Below, in pieces: positions 8,630 through 17,235 of a stretch of 64,000 nt of DNA. The notes under the pieces were generated by a model. It was not told the DNA's origin, did not search any database, and was given only the letters and a program-made list of their open reading frames with translations. This DNA comes from Bradyrhizobium sp. CCBAU 53421 (GTDB taxonomy: Bacteria; Pseudomonadota; Alphaproteobacteria; Rhizobiales; Xanthobacteraceae), in the NCBI RefSeq assembly GCF_015291625.1, contig NZ_CP030047.1:8798501-8862500 (forward strand), read 5' to 3'. Position numbers and translations under genes: made by a program. Position 1 is the first letter of the stretch. Each line of letters begins with the position of its first letter.

Positions 8630-9538
8630 TTAAGGCTTCTGGCGTCCGCCTCCGGACGTTGGAACGAGATCCCTGAAGTAGCTCGTGGTTCGCGAGAGCA
8701 GCGATGACGACACGGCCTGACGGCTCTCGTCGGCGAGAAACGCTTCGATCAGGCCGGCGGTTTCCTTTGGCCGCGTCACCATGAACAGGTGCCCGTCGTC
8801 GATCAGGCGCAGCTCGGCGTTAGGGATCAGGCCAGCCATGATGTGACCGTTGACCGGCGGCACCAGCGGGTCGTCGCTGCCCATCAGGATCAGGGTCGGT
8901 TGCGGCAACGACCACAGCCAGGGCAGGCTGCTCCAGCCGGTCATCGCCAGCAGCTGATAGAAGTAACCCATGCTGCGCGCGCCGTGCATCGCGGCGGCAT
9001 GCCGGCCGATCAACGACGGATCGTCGCGAAACGCCCCGCCGTAGATATCGGCGGCGATCGTCTTCATGTAGCCCTTGTCGGTGTAGCGGCGCGGCGTCGC
9101 CATCTTCCACAGCACCGAGGGACTAGCCGGCACCATGGTGAAGCCGGGTGCGGTCGCGGCCAGCACCAAGCGGCGGCAGCGCTTCGGAAACTGATGCGCG
9201 AATTGCTGCGCGATACCGCCGCCCCAGGACACCCCGGCGACGTCGACCTCGGCGTAGCCCAGCTCCGCAACGAGCTCGGCGGCAAGCCGCGCCAAGGTCG
9301 ACGGACGATACGGCCACGCCGGCCGCGGCGACCCGCCGACGCCGGGCACGTCGAAGATGATCGCGGTGGTGCCGGTGAGCGCGTCGAGGAACGGCTTCGC
9401 CAGCTCCCAATTGGCGCCGATGCCGTTGAACAGCAGAAGCGGCGGCCCGTTGCCGTCGCCGTGCCGGATCGCGACCTGAAGCAGCTGGCCGTCGATCGTG
9501 ATCTGCCGCGTCTCGATCGTGCCGCGCTGCGCCACCAT
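8630..9538 (-). CDS. phaZ: Intracellular PHA depolymerase (alpha/beta hydrolase)
   Basis: A 302-residue alpha/beta hydrolase resembling the Pseudomonas-type intracellular medium-chain PHA depolymerase. It shows LLLFNGIGANWELAKPF (oxyanion region), the nucleophile elbow GVSWGGG, the acid region LILMGSDDPLVPP and the late His in DDGHLFMV. It would release 3-hydroxyacids from granules. I chose the ATG at 9538 (GGCGAGG upstream); a TTG at 9580 that overlaps the synthase stop is an alternative giving 316 residues. It is directly downstream of the synthase, the phaC-phaZ order known from pseudomonads. Confidence 0.85.
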   Translation of the reverse strand: MVAQRGTIETRQITIDGQLLQVAIRHGDGNGPPLLLFNGIGANWELAKPFLDALTGTTAIIFDVPGVGGSPRPAWPYRPSTLARLAAELVAELGYAEVDVAGVSWGGGIAQQFAHQFPKRCRRLVLAATAPGFTMVPASPSVLWKMATPRRYTDKGYMKTIAADIYGGAFRDDPSLIGRHAAAMHGARSMGYFYQLLAMTGWSSLPWLWSLPQPTLILMGSDDPLVPPVNGHIMAGLIPNAELRLIDDGHLFMVTRPKETAGLIEAFLADESRQAVSSSLLSRTTSYFRDLVPTSGGGRQKP

Positions 9539-9572
9539 CGCCGGCGCGGCCTCGCCACTGCTGGTGAGATCG

Positions 9573-11276
9573 TCAGTCAAAGACGTAGGTCCCCGGTGCC
9601 GCGCCAAGGGATGGATAGCGAGCGCTGCCGAGCGTGGCAGGTGCCGGCACCTCGTCGCCCGAGCGGGCCTGTAGCCAGTCGCGCCAGTCGAGCCACCAGC
9701 TGCCCTTGCGCTTCTCGGCCGAGGCCATGAACGCATCGGGCTTGTCGTCGGAGATCGGCCCGATCATGAAGGACGCCTTCGGATTGCTCGGCGGATTGAG
9801 CAGGCTCTGCAGATGTCCGCTGTTCGACAGCACGAAGGTGGTGCCTTCACCCATGATCTGGGCGGTCTTGTAGACGCCCTTCCACGGCGTGATGTGGTCG
9901 GTCACCCCTGCGACGACGTAGCTGTCGGCCTTGACCTTGCTCATGTCGATCGTCTTGTCGTTGAGCTTAAGCTTGCCGGCGTTGACGAACGGGTTGGAGA
10001 AATAGAGATCGAGATAATCGCCGTGCAGCGCCGCCGGCAGGCGGGTCGTGTCGGCGTTCCAATAGAGAATGTCGAACGCCGGCGGCTGGTTGCCGAGCAG
10101 ATAGTTGTTGACCCAGTAGTTCCAGATCAGGTCGTTGGGCCGCATCCAGGCGAACATCCGCGCCAGGTCGTGGCCGTCGACGATGCCGCGCAACTGCGAG
10201 GTCGCCTTGGCCGCGCGCATGGTCTCCGGCGTCATCAGGCAGCCGAACGCACTCTCTTCGGCCGAGTTGGGATCGAGCAGGCAGACCGCCAGAACCAAAT
10301 TCTTGATCTTCTTCTCGGCGGCGCTGCCCAGCGTCGCGAAATAGGCGGTCGAGGTGATGCCGCCGGAGCAAGACCCCATCATCGAGATGTCTTCGCTGCC
10401 GGAGATCTCGCGCGCCGCATCGACGGCTTCGTCGAGCGCCGCGACATAGGTGTCGAGCCCCCAGTCGCGGTGCGCCGCGGTCGGGTTGCGCCAGCTCACC
10501 GCGAAGACCTGGATGCCGCTCTCCAGCAGGAAGCGAACCATGCTCTTGTCCGGCGAGAGATCGAGCGCGTAGTACTTGTTGATCTGCGGCGGCGTGATCA
10601 GCAGCGGCCGCTTCCTGACCGTCGGCGTGGTCGGGGTGTACTGGATCAGCTCGAGCAATTCGTTGCGGAAGATCACCGCCCCCGGCGTGGTCGCGAGGTT
10701 CTCGCCGACCTTGAAGGCGTTCATGTCGACCATCGACGGCATGCCGCGATTCTGCGTCAGGTCGCCGATATAGTTCTTCAGCCCGCTCCACAGGCTCTGT
10801 CCGCCGGTATCGATGAACTTGCGGACCGCCGCCGGGTTGGTGAGCATGGTGTTGGTCGGCGCGACCGCATCGATCAGGATGTCCGTGATCAGATGCGCGC
10901 GCTGCTTGTCGATGTCGCTGAGGCTGGTCTTGTCGACCAGACCGTTCACCGCCTCGCCCCACGCCAGATAGGCCTTGAGCAGGCCGGAGTGCAGCGAGCT
11001 CTCCTTCCAGGTCGGATCGGCAAACCGCTTGTCGCCGGCCTTCGGCGCCCGCTCGGACTTGCCGGCGGCAATCGAGCCGAGCTCGCTGACGAACGACAGC
11101 CACTGCTCGGTCGCGACCTTCGGCTCGTTGATGACCGCCTTGAACAGGATCCCGGCCCCCTCGACGAGATCCTGGCCCTGGATGCCGACCAACGGATTGA
11201 GTGCCAGCGTATTCCTGGATGCCGCCTCGGACATGTCGGATGCCGAGGAATCCGGACTGCGATTTTCCGTGCTCAT
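9573..11276 (-). CDS. phaC: Polyhydroxyalkanoate synthase, class-II-like
   Basis: A 567-residue PHA synthase. The lipase-like box is GSCSGG with catalytic C303; the acid lies in GVTDHITPW and the His in NSGHLQS. Long stretches read like pseudomonad medium-chain (class II) synthases: TPPQINKYYALDLSPDKS, VSWRNPTAAHRDWGL and MRPNDLIWNYWVNNYLLG. It polymerises (R)-3-hydroxyacyl-CoA in the cytoplasm at the granule surface. The ATG at 11276 overlaps the hydratase stop by four bases; the open frame further upstream is the shadow of the hydratase. Class assignment is by eye. Confidence 0.93.
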   Translation of the reverse strand: MSTENRSPDSSASDMSEAASRNTLALNPLVGIQGQDLVEGAGILFKAVINEPKVATEQWLSFVSELGSIAAGKSERAPKAGDKRFADPTWKESSLHSGLLKAYLAWGEAVNGLVDKTSLSDIDKQRAHLITDILIDAVAPTNTMLTNPAAVRKFIDTGGQSLWSGLKNYIGDLTQNRGMPSMVDMNAFKVGENLATTPGAVIFRNELLELIQYTPTTPTVRKRPLLITPPQINKYYALDLSPDKSMVRFLLESGIQVFAVSWRNPTAAHRDWGLDTYVAALDEAVDAAREISGSEDISMMGSCSGGITSTAYFATLGSAAEKKIKNLVLAVCLLDPNSAEESAFGCLMTPETMRAAKATSQLRGIVDGHDLARMFAWMRPNDLIWNYWVNNYLLGNQPPAFDILYWNADTTRLPAALHGDYLDLYFSNPFVNAGKLKLNDKTIDMSKVKADSYVVAGVTDHITPWKGVYKTAQIMGEGTTFVLSNSGHLQSLLNPPSNPKASFMIGPISDDKPDAFMASAEKRKGSWWLDWRDWLQARSGDEVPAPATLGSARYPSLGAAPGTYVFD

Positions 11277-11749
11277 TGCTTGGCTCCCGCTGCGGGAATC
11301 AGAAGCGCCAGCGTCTCGGCGATCAGCGCCGGCTTCTCCGATCCTTCGACCTCCAGCGTGTTCAGGGTCTTCATGATCACCTGGCCACCGTCCCTCGGCT
11401 CGATGCCGGACAGCACGACCCGCAGCCGCACCCGCGCGCCCGCTGGCACCGGCGCCAGGAAACGGACCTTGTCGACGCCGTAGTTCAGCCCGGCGGCGGC
11501 ATCGCGCGGAATGATGCCGACCTGCATCGCCAGCGGCGCCACCATCGCCAGCGTCAGGTAACCATGCGCGATCGGGCCGCGGAACGGGCTCTCGCGCTTG
11601 GCGCGTTCGACGTCGACGTGGATCCATTGATGATCGCCGGTGCAGGACGCAAAATTGTCGATGCGCTGCTGGTCGATCGCGACCCAGTCGGAAAGCCCGA
11701 GCTCCTTTCCGACGTGTTCGCCGAGGCCGGCCAGGGTGAGGTTGCTCAT
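11273..11749 (-). CDS. MaoC-like (R)-specific enoyl-CoA hydratase
   Basis: A 158-residue hotdog-fold hydratase. The hydratase-2 motif is present as SCTGDHQWIHVDVERA with F.GPIAHGYLTLAM after it; the Asp and His of D-x4-H are the catalytic pair. It would convert trans-2-enoyl-CoA from beta-oxidation to (R)-3-hydroxyacyl-CoA, the synthase substrate. GAGGAGG sits at the right distance from the ATG at 11749. It lies between the acyl-CoA ligase and the PHA synthase and overlaps the latter by ATGA, so coupling of the two activities is likely. Confidence 0.92.
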   Translation of the reverse strand: MSNLTLAGLGEHVGKELGLSDWVAIDQQRIDNFASCTGDHQWIHVDVERAKRESPFRGPIAHGYLTLAMVAPLAMQVGIIPRDAAAGLNYGVDKVRFLAPVPAGARVRLRVVLSGIEPRDGGQVIMKTLNTLEVEGSEKPALIAETLALLIPAAGAKQ

Positions 11750-11790
11750 GATGTCGTCCTCCTCGATCCGTTCTTGGCTGTGCCGGACCG

Positions 11791-13443
11791 TCACATGTCG
11801 CCGTACTGCTCGCGCAGCTCCTTCTTGTTGATCTTGCCGACGCTGGTCTTGGGAATGCTGTCGATGAACAGGATCTTGCCGGGGATGCCGTATTTCGAGA
11901 TCACGCCCTTGTCGGCGAACACCTTGAGATGGTCCTTGATGGCCTCGTCGCTGAGGTCGTCGGCGCCGGCCGGCTTCTTGACCACGAGCGCGAGCGGCCG
12001 CTCGCCCCATTTGTCGTCCTTGACGCCGATCACCGCGGCCTCGGCCACGCCGGCGCATTGCGAGATCAGATCCTCAATCTGCAGCGAGGACACCCATTCG
12101 CCGCCGGTCTTGATCACGTCCTTGATCCGGTCGGTGATGTGGACGTAGCCGCCCGGGGTGACCACGGCGATATCGCTGGTGTGCAGATAGCCGCCCTCCC
12201 AGAGCTGCTCCGAGCCTTCGGGATTGTTGAAGTAGCCCTGGGTGAGCCACGGCGCCCGCAGCACGATCTCGCCGGCGGACTTGCCGTCATGCGGCACGTC
12301 CTTCATGTCGGGATCGACGATGCGCAGATCGACCAGCGGGCCGGCCATGCCCGCGCGGGTGCGGAATTCGACCTCGCCGTCGGGATCGCCGCTGAGATCC
12401 CTGGACTGGACATGGGAGACCGCGGCAAGCGGACCGGTCTCCGACATGCCGTAGCCTGCGAAGATGTCGATGCCGGCCTCCATCGCCTGCTTGGCCAGCG
12501 CCTTCGGCAACGCCGAGCCGCCGATCACCATCTTGAGGCCGTTGAGATCGACCTTGGCGGCGGCGGCGGCATTGAGCAGCATCTGCAGGATGGTCGGCAC
12601 GCCGTGGGTGAAGGTGACGCCTTCGCTCTTGATCAGCTTGACCAGCATCGCCGGCTCGTAGCGGCCGGGATAGACCTGCTTGGTGCCGGCCAGCGTCGCC
12701 GACCACGGGAAGCCCCATGCGTGGACGTGGAACATCGGCGTGATCGGCATGTAGACATCGTCGCGCGAGAAGCGGCCCTGCGAGCCGGCCATGCCGAACA
12801 GCGCGAGACCGGCGATCGTGTGCAGCACGAGCTGGCGGTGGCTGTAATAGACGCCCTTGGGCAGACCGGTGGTCCCGGTGGTGTAGAAGGTGGTGGCCTG
12901 GGTGTTCTCGTCGAAATCGGGAAAGTCGTAATCGGGTGAAGCTGCCGCAAGCAGGCTCTCATACTCGCCGATGAAGGGCAGGCTGCCGGTCTGCGGCGAC
13001 GGCTTGTCCGAGATCACGATCATCCGCTTGACCTTGGGCAACTGCGCCTTGATGCCTTCGAGCAATCCGACGAATTCGTCGTTGACCAGCAGCGTCGATG
13101 CGCCGGCGTGATCGATCGTGTAGGCGATCTGCTCCGGCGACAGGCGGACATTCACCGTCTGCAGCACGGCGCCCATCATCGGGATCGCGAAGAACGCTTC
13201 GAGGAAGCGATGGCTGTCCCATTCGAGCACGCCGACGGTGTCGCCGGGCTCGACGCCTGCCTTGCTGAGCGCCGAGGCGAGGCGGCCGATCCGCTCTCTG
13301 GTCTGTCGATAGGTCTGGCGCTTGAGATCGCGATAGACGATCTCCTGATCCGGCGCCTGCACGCGCGGCGTGTGCCAAAGCTGCTTGAAGATGAGCGGAT
13401 AGTGATAGGCGGATTGGGCAGTCTGAATCAGCCTTCCAACCAT
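11791..13443 (-). CDS. Fatty-acid/acyl-CoA ligase (AMP-forming)
   Basis: A 550-residue adenylate-forming enzyme of the long-chain/medium-chain acyl-CoA ligase type. It carries the P-loop YTTGTTGLPKG, the adenine-binding FAGYGMSETGP, the hinge region TDRIKDVIKTGGEW and the C-terminal Lys in TSVGKINKKEL. It activates a carboxylic acid with ATP and CoA. It is the first gene of the minus-strand PHA cluster; the product would feed the acyl-CoA dehydrogenase, hydratase and synthase that follow. Confidence 0.93.
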   Translation of the reverse strand: MVGRLIQTAQSAYHYPLIFKQLWHTPRVQAPDQEIVYRDLKRQTYRQTRERIGRLASALSKAGVEPGDTVGVLEWDSHRFLEAFFAIPMMGAVLQTVNVRLSPEQIAYTIDHAGASTLLVNDEFVGLLEGIKAQLPKVKRMIVISDKPSPQTGSLPFIGEYESLLAAASPDYDFPDFDENTQATTFYTTGTTGLPKGVYYSHRQLVLHTIAGLALFGMAGSQGRFSRDDVYMPITPMFHVHAWGFPWSATLAGTKQVYPGRYEPAMLVKLIKSEGVTFTHGVPTILQMLLNAAAAAKVDLNGLKMVIGGSALPKALAKQAMEAGIDIFAGYGMSETGPLAAVSHVQSRDLSGDPDGEVEFRTRAGMAGPLVDLRIVDPDMKDVPHDGKSAGEIVLRAPWLTQGYFNNPEGSEQLWEGGYLHTSDIAVVTPGGYVHITDRIKDVIKTGGEWVSSLQIEDLISQCAGVAEAAVIGVKDDKWGERPLALVVKKPAGADDLSDEAIKDHLKVFADKGVISKYGIPGKILFIDSIPKTSVGKINKKELREQYGDM

Positions 13444-13639
13444 GGAAGCCTCCCTCGACCTGGCATGTCCTCCGACCGTTGCGTCCGCAGTTCTAAGGCG
13501 AGCGGATCGCGTGGCCTGCCGTCCTCATGTCGCAACGGTCTGACCGCGTGACATTACGACCAAGCCTCGCGTGGCGCCCGAGATTTGTGAAGGTCCGAAA
13601 CGGACATCAGCGGGGTCTCAACCGGACAATGCGCGCTCA

Positions 13640-13685
13640 TCAATGGCGACTGTCTTGCTGCTACGCAGCAAGAGCGACCCATTGA
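13640..13685. promoter_or_regulatory. Nested inverted repeat in the fadD-like/araC-like divergent gap
   Basis: Two concentric inverted repeats: inner arms TCTTGCTGC (13653-13661) and GCAGCAAGA (13665-13673) around TAC, outer arms TCAATGG (13640-13646) and CCATTGA (13679-13685). They sit between the divergently transcribed acyl-CoA ligase and AraC-type regulator. This is the expected place for an operator or a shared regulatory hairpin. The rest of the 366-base gap shows nothing else I can name. Confidence 0.5.
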
Positions 13686-13809
13686 TAAGTCTCGATAACT
13701 CTTGGGTTATGGCGCGAACCGGCTATGTTCCAAGGGCTTGCGAACGGAAATCCGCTCGGGCCAGGTTTGCGGCGCACTGCTTCCCGATCGAAGGAAAGGC
13801 TGGTTCATT

Positions 13810-14880
13810 TTGCAACCAACCACGCGACTGAAGAGGCCTGCGGGCTCCCGCAACGACATCCTGACCGTCGGCACCGGCGACAAGGTCTATGAGACGACCA
13901 AGCTTGGCGCCGTGTTCGACATGCTGGCCGGCGCCGGCGTCCCTGCCGACGCCATCCTGCGCGACACCAAGATTCCGCTCGCCGACGTCCACTCGCCGCA
14001 GGCGCGGATTTCGCTGACGCAGTTGATGACGGTTTGTCAAAACGCACTGCGCCTGTCGACCGACCGTCATTTGCCGTATCGCATCGGCGCATCGATCCAC
14101 ATCTCGACATACGGAATGTACGGCTATGCGCTGCTGTGCTGCCCGGACTTTCGCAAGGCAATGGAATTCGCGATGCGCTACCACGCGCTCGCCGCGCCGC
14201 TGGCTGCGATCGAATTCACCGAGGACAAGGCCCATGCGAGATGGACCATCGAGCCCAATCTGCACGCGCTGGCCGATTCCGCGCTTTACCGGTTCGTCGC
14301 CGAGATGCAGATCGGCATCCATATTTCGCTGATGCGCGACATCATGGGGCCGGGCTTCGCTCCCCATGAAATCACCCTCGCCTATCCGCAAGCGCAGGAC
14401 TTCGAGCTTCCGCCCGATCATGTCGGTTGCCCGGTGCGCTTCGATCAGCCCGCCAACCAGATCGTCTTCAAGGCGCAATGGCTGGACCGGAGCGCGGACC
14501 TCGGTAACAAGACGACGTATCCGACCATCGTCGCGCTGTGCGACAACCTGCTCGGCGACTTGAGACTACGGACCGGCGTTGCCGGAAAAATCCGCGCCAT
14601 CCTGCTTCGCGACATCGCCAATCCCCCGACGTTCGAAGCGATCGCAAAGCTGCTCGGCGTGAACGAGCGGTCGTTGCGCCGTCAGCTTCGTCAGCAGGGC
14701 TTTTCCTTTCGGGGGCTGCACGATGAGCTGCGGACCCAGATCGCGCTGAAATATCTCCGCAACACGACGCTCGCCAATGAAGATATCGCATTGGCGCTCG
14801 GCTTCAGCGACGCGGCAAATTTCAGGCGCGCGTTCCACCGCTGGACCAACAAGGCCCCGAGCGATATCCGCGGCGAGTAG
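13810..14880 (+). CDS. AraC-family regulator (Arabinose_bd N-terminal domain type)
   Basis: A 356-residue regulator. The N-terminal two thirds match the OruR/ArgR-like ligand-binding domain (VYETTKLGAVFDMLAGAGV, YGMYGYALLCCPDFRKAM). The C-terminal AraC domain has two helix-turn-helix units, the first FEAIAKLLGVNERSLRRQLR and the second NEDIALALGFSDAANFRRAF. I prefer the TTG at 13810 (AAGGAAAGG 10 bases upstream); a TTG at 13702 would add an atypical Arg/Cys-rich leader. It is divergent from the acyl-CoA ligase, so it is the probable regulator of the PHA cluster. Confidence 0.85.
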   Translation: MQPTTRLKRPAGSRNDILTVGTGDKVYETTKLGAVFDMLAGAGVPADAILRDTKIPLADVHSPQARISLTQLMTVCQNALRLSTDRHLPYRIGASIHISTYGMYGYALLCCPDFRKAMEFAMRYHALAAPLAAIEFTEDKAHARWTIEPNLHALADSALYRFVAEMQIGIHISLMRDIMGPGFAPHEITLAYPQAQDFELPPDHVGCPVRFDQPANQIVFKAQWLDRSADLGNKTTYPTIVALCDNLLGDLRLRTGVAGKIRAILLRDIANPPTFEAIAKLLGVNERSLRRQLRQQGFSFRGLHDELRTQIALKYLRNTTLANEDIALALGFSDAANFRRAFHRWTNKAPSDIRGE

Positions 14881-14914
14881 CATTCGCCCGCTGTACGTTT
14901 TCAGGGCGCCTTCC

Positions 14915-15106
14915 CTAAAAAGCGTAGGAGTTCGCGTTAGGTTGTACCGTCAGCCGGAAAGCGATGTCGGTCGAACCGTCCATCCTCTCGAGGACTTCAC
15001 TGCAAACCAGGCATCGAAACTCGCCCGCCGGGCCGCCCTTCGACGTCAGTTCGATCCGGCGATAGCCGGCTTGGTATTTTGGACACGTCACATCGGATTT
15101 GCGCAT
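14915..15106 (-). CDS. Short Cys-containing protein (zinc-ribbon-like)
   Basis: A 63-residue protein with one clear CxxC (CLVC) and a first half-site CPKY in which the second position is Tyr, as if one knuckle of a zinc ribbon had been lost. The sequence SKGGPAGEFRCLVCSEVLER followed by RLTVQPNANSYAF looks like a small conserved protein seen in Bradyrhizobium-type genomes. There is no strong ribosome-binding site; its start overlaps the end of another short frame (15088-15210), so it may depend on upstream translation. Function unknown. Confidence 0.6.
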   Translation of the reverse strand: MRKSDVTCPKYQAGYRRIELTSKGGPAGEFRCLVCSEVLERMDGSTDIAFRLTVQPNANSYAF

Positions 15107-15210
15107 GAAGTCAGCAAGCGGTTGAGAATCAGTAAGCGGTTGCCGTCTTCATTTTCCCATACGCCACCATCGGAAATGTGACGAGTCACATCTCCAAGAT
15201 CGAGCATCAT
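15088..15210 (-). CDS. Possible 40-residue ORF overlapping the zinc-ribbon-like gene
   Basis: The frame begins with two ATG codons and reads MMLDLGDVTRHISDGGVW onward, ending 19 bases inside the following small gene. There is no convincing ribosome-binding site and no known family. It could be a leader peptide whose translation opens the next start site, or chance. I keep it because the overlap geometry is that of coupled genes. Confidence 0.25.
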   Translation of the reverse strand: MMLDLGDVTRHISDGGVWENEDGNRLLILNRLLTSCANPM

Positions 15211-15226
15211 TGGACATCGACGATCG

Positions 15227-15655
15227 TCACCGACGTCCGACCGGCGATGTGTAGACCGGCGCGGCCGGACGATAGGGAAAGGCCGAGACCCCGAAGTTAC
15301 GGCCATATTGCTGCTGCACCGCCGGGACGTTGACCACGCCCACCTTGAGATCCTGCGATTTCGCGTCGATCGGCGGCGTGTTGGTCACGGGCGGATTGAC
15401 CTGATCGACCTGCTTCCTCAATCGCTCATTGATACAGCCAAGCGAGGCCGCATCGCCGCAACGCTCGGCGGGCGCGACGCCGCCACCTCTCGCCGCAGCC
15501 CGACCGGTGCCGCCACTGGTGTCGCGGTTGAGGTTGAGCGCTGGCGGCGGTGTGCCGACGACAATTTCCGGCAGCGGCGTGTGCTGCTGCGTCTGCGCTT
15601 CCGCCTGCATCGCCGACAATCCGGCGACGGCGACCGCCAACATGATCACTTTCAT
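15227..15655 (-). CDS. Small secreted protein of unknown function
   Basis: A 142-residue protein with a signal peptide (MKVIMLAVAVAGLSAMQAEAQ), then a proline-rich, Gly-rich disordered region and two Cys (near AERCGDAASLGC) that may form a disulphide. The C-terminus is Tyr/Pro-rich. AAGGAG lies 9 bases before the ATG at 15655. It follows the lytic transglycosylase gene on the same strand after about 105 bases, so it may be the last gene of the envelope block. No family recognised. Confidence 0.75.
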   Translation of the reverse strand: MKVIMLAVAVAGLSAMQAEAQTQQHTPLPEIVVGTPPPALNLNRDTSGGTGRAAARGGGVAPAERCGDAASLGCINERLRKQVDQVNPPVTNTPPIDAKSQDLKVGVVNVPAVQQQYGRNFGVSAFPYRPAAPVYTSPVGRR

Positions 15656-15760
15656 CGGTGCTGCTCCTTGCAGAACCAGAACTGTTTCAAACGATAGGAA
15701 GCCAAGGGCAGATATCAAGCGAGGACAGGCAACGATGTGAACGAGAGAGGCGCGGCGTTG

Positions 15761-16654
15761 CTATTTCCCTCCCCGGGCCTGGATCACAAGCGCGTTGAGC
15801 CGTGTGTTGAGCGCGACGAGATCGACGCGGCCGATGCGTCCGCCGCCGAGGCATTTGCGGCCGCATCCGCCGCTACCACCACCCCCGGCGCGCCCCGGTT
15901 CGCCGAAGGTCGCGACCGGCACGGTTCCCGTCACCCGGAAGCCGCGCGCAAATAGCCGGGCGCGCACCGCCACGCAATAATTCACCGACAGATATGAGAA
16001 GCGGGTCTCGCCATGGCCTGCGCGGTACTTCATGACCGCGGTGCACAGGTCGCCGCCGGCAAGGCGCCACGCCTGCGCAAGATACATGACACCGAAGTGA
16101 ATATTGTTTTCGGGAATCGCGAGTTCGGCAAGCGAACCGGAGAAGCCGAGCATGCGCGCGGTCGACGGCAGGAGCTGCATCAGTCCGATTTCGCCGACGC
16201 CGCCGATCACGTCGGGATTGTAGCCGCTCTCCACACCCATCACCGCCTCGGCGATCTCGGGCGCGAGCCCACTTCCCGCCGCCTCCTTCTCGATCAGCGC
16301 GCGATAGCGCATGCGCGCGTCCGAAACCGCGGGCTGGCCCACGGGCGGAGGCGGAAGGGTTTTCGTGCCGACATCCTTCGCCGCATCCTTTGCCGGCGCG
16401 GCTGGCTTCGTCGCGGTCTCGGCTGGTGGCCTTGCCGTCGCGTCGGCTGACGGTTCGGCCGCCTCGACCGCGGCAAAGCGCGTGCTGAACGACGGCGCCG
16501 GCGTCGCTTCCTCCGCGTGAGCGGACTGGGCGAGACATAGTGCGAGCGCGAGGCCAGCGGCTCCGATGCAGCCGCCCCGACGACGCGCAGGATCGAGCAG
16601 CTTCCGCCAACGGCTGAAGCTGCTCGCCTTCGTCGTGGAGGAACCGTCATTCAT
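15761..16654 (-). CDS. Lytic transglycosylase (SLT domain), exported
   Basis: A 297-residue protein: a basic N-terminus and hydrophobic signal (GLALALCLAQSAHA), an Ala/Pro-rich linker, then an SLT domain. The domain has the catalytic Glu in VMGVESGYNP, followed by GEIGLMQLLPSTARMLG and the MKYRAGHG region. It would cleave peptidoglycan glycan strands in the periplasm. The C-terminus ends in a Gly-rich, basic tail. The ATG at 16654 is chosen by the signal peptide. It lies 37 bases after the YbjN gene, which suggests it opens the wall for the envelope machine encoded upstream. Confidence 0.88.
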   Translation of the reverse strand: MNDGSSTTKASSFSRWRKLLDPARRRGGCIGAAGLALALCLAQSAHAEEATPAPSFSTRFAAVEAAEPSADATARPPAETATKPAAPAKDAAKDVGTKTLPPPPVGQPAVSDARMRYRALIEKEAAGSGLAPEIAEAVMGVESGYNPDVIGGVGEIGLMQLLPSTARMLGFSGSLAELAIPENNIHFGVMYLAQAWRLAGGDLCTAVMKYRAGHGETRFSYLSVNYCVAVRARLFARGFRVTGTVPVATFGEPGRAGGGGSGGCGRKCLGGGRIGRVDLVALNTRLNALVIQARGGK

Positions 16655-16691
16655 GGCTGTTTGCGGCCCCGATCGTCGCGCGTCCGCACGA

Positions 16692-17222
16692 CTACTGGAT
16701 CGTGGGAGTTGTCCCCGCTTCCGCGGCGCGCTCATGCGACGGCTGCTGGGCCGGTGCAGCGGGCTGCGGCGCAGCCGCGGCGCCATTCCGCGCGACGATC
16801 TTCGGCAGCTCCTCGCGCAGATAGGCGATCAGCTCCTGAACCAGCCGGTCCCAGACCTCGATCTGGGCCCGCACGAAGTTCGGCGCAACGCCGCCGGCCA
16901 CCGAGAGATCGAGGCAGAACATCAGGAACGGCTGGCTGAACTGCAGCCGCCCGAACCGCCGCGTCGTGTTCCAGCGATTAACGAGGTCGAGCGGCAGCTC
17001 GCCCTGCACCTGAAGCGTGGTGACCAGCGTGGCGTCGACGAAATCCTGCTCGTCGCCGACCAGCTGGTTTCCCGGCCGGATCTCGAAGCCGAGCCCCGCC
17101 GTCGCCGAGCGCAGATAGGTCGTGTTGGCGACCGGATCGGTCAGCGTTTCGACGCGATAGCCGACACTCTGGAAGCTGTCGCGCAATCCGTCGATGGTGA
17201 GCCTGGTGATGATCTCGGACAT
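16692..17222 (-). CDS. YbjN-domain protein
   Basis: A 176-residue protein with a YbjN-like domain (residues 1-140; TRLTIDGLRDSFQSVGYRVE and NRWNTTRRFGRLQFS) and an Ala/Pro/Gln-rich tail. YbjN proteins resemble type III secretion chaperones in fold and bind partner proteins. There is no signal peptide, so it is cytoplasmic. The ATG at 17222 has CGGAGA upstream. It lies 13 bases after the PPIase gene in the same operon, compatible with a chaperone or assembly role for the envelope complex. Confidence 0.8.
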   Translation of the reverse strand: MSEIITRLTIDGLRDSFQSVGYRVETLTDPVANTTYLRSATAGLGFEIRPGNQLVGDEQDFVDATLVTTLQVQGELPLDLVNRWNTTRRFGRLQFSQPFLMFCLDLSVAGGVAPNFVRAQIEVWDRLVQELIAYLREELPKIVARNGAAAAPQPAAPAQQPSHERAAEAGTTPTIQ

Positions 17223-17235
17223 TCTGGTCTCCGTA

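Noticed and set aside
9813..11483. 556-residue open frame on the plus strand
   Set aside because: It is antisense to the PHA synthase and hydratase and arises from high GC third positions; no ribosome-binding site or family features.
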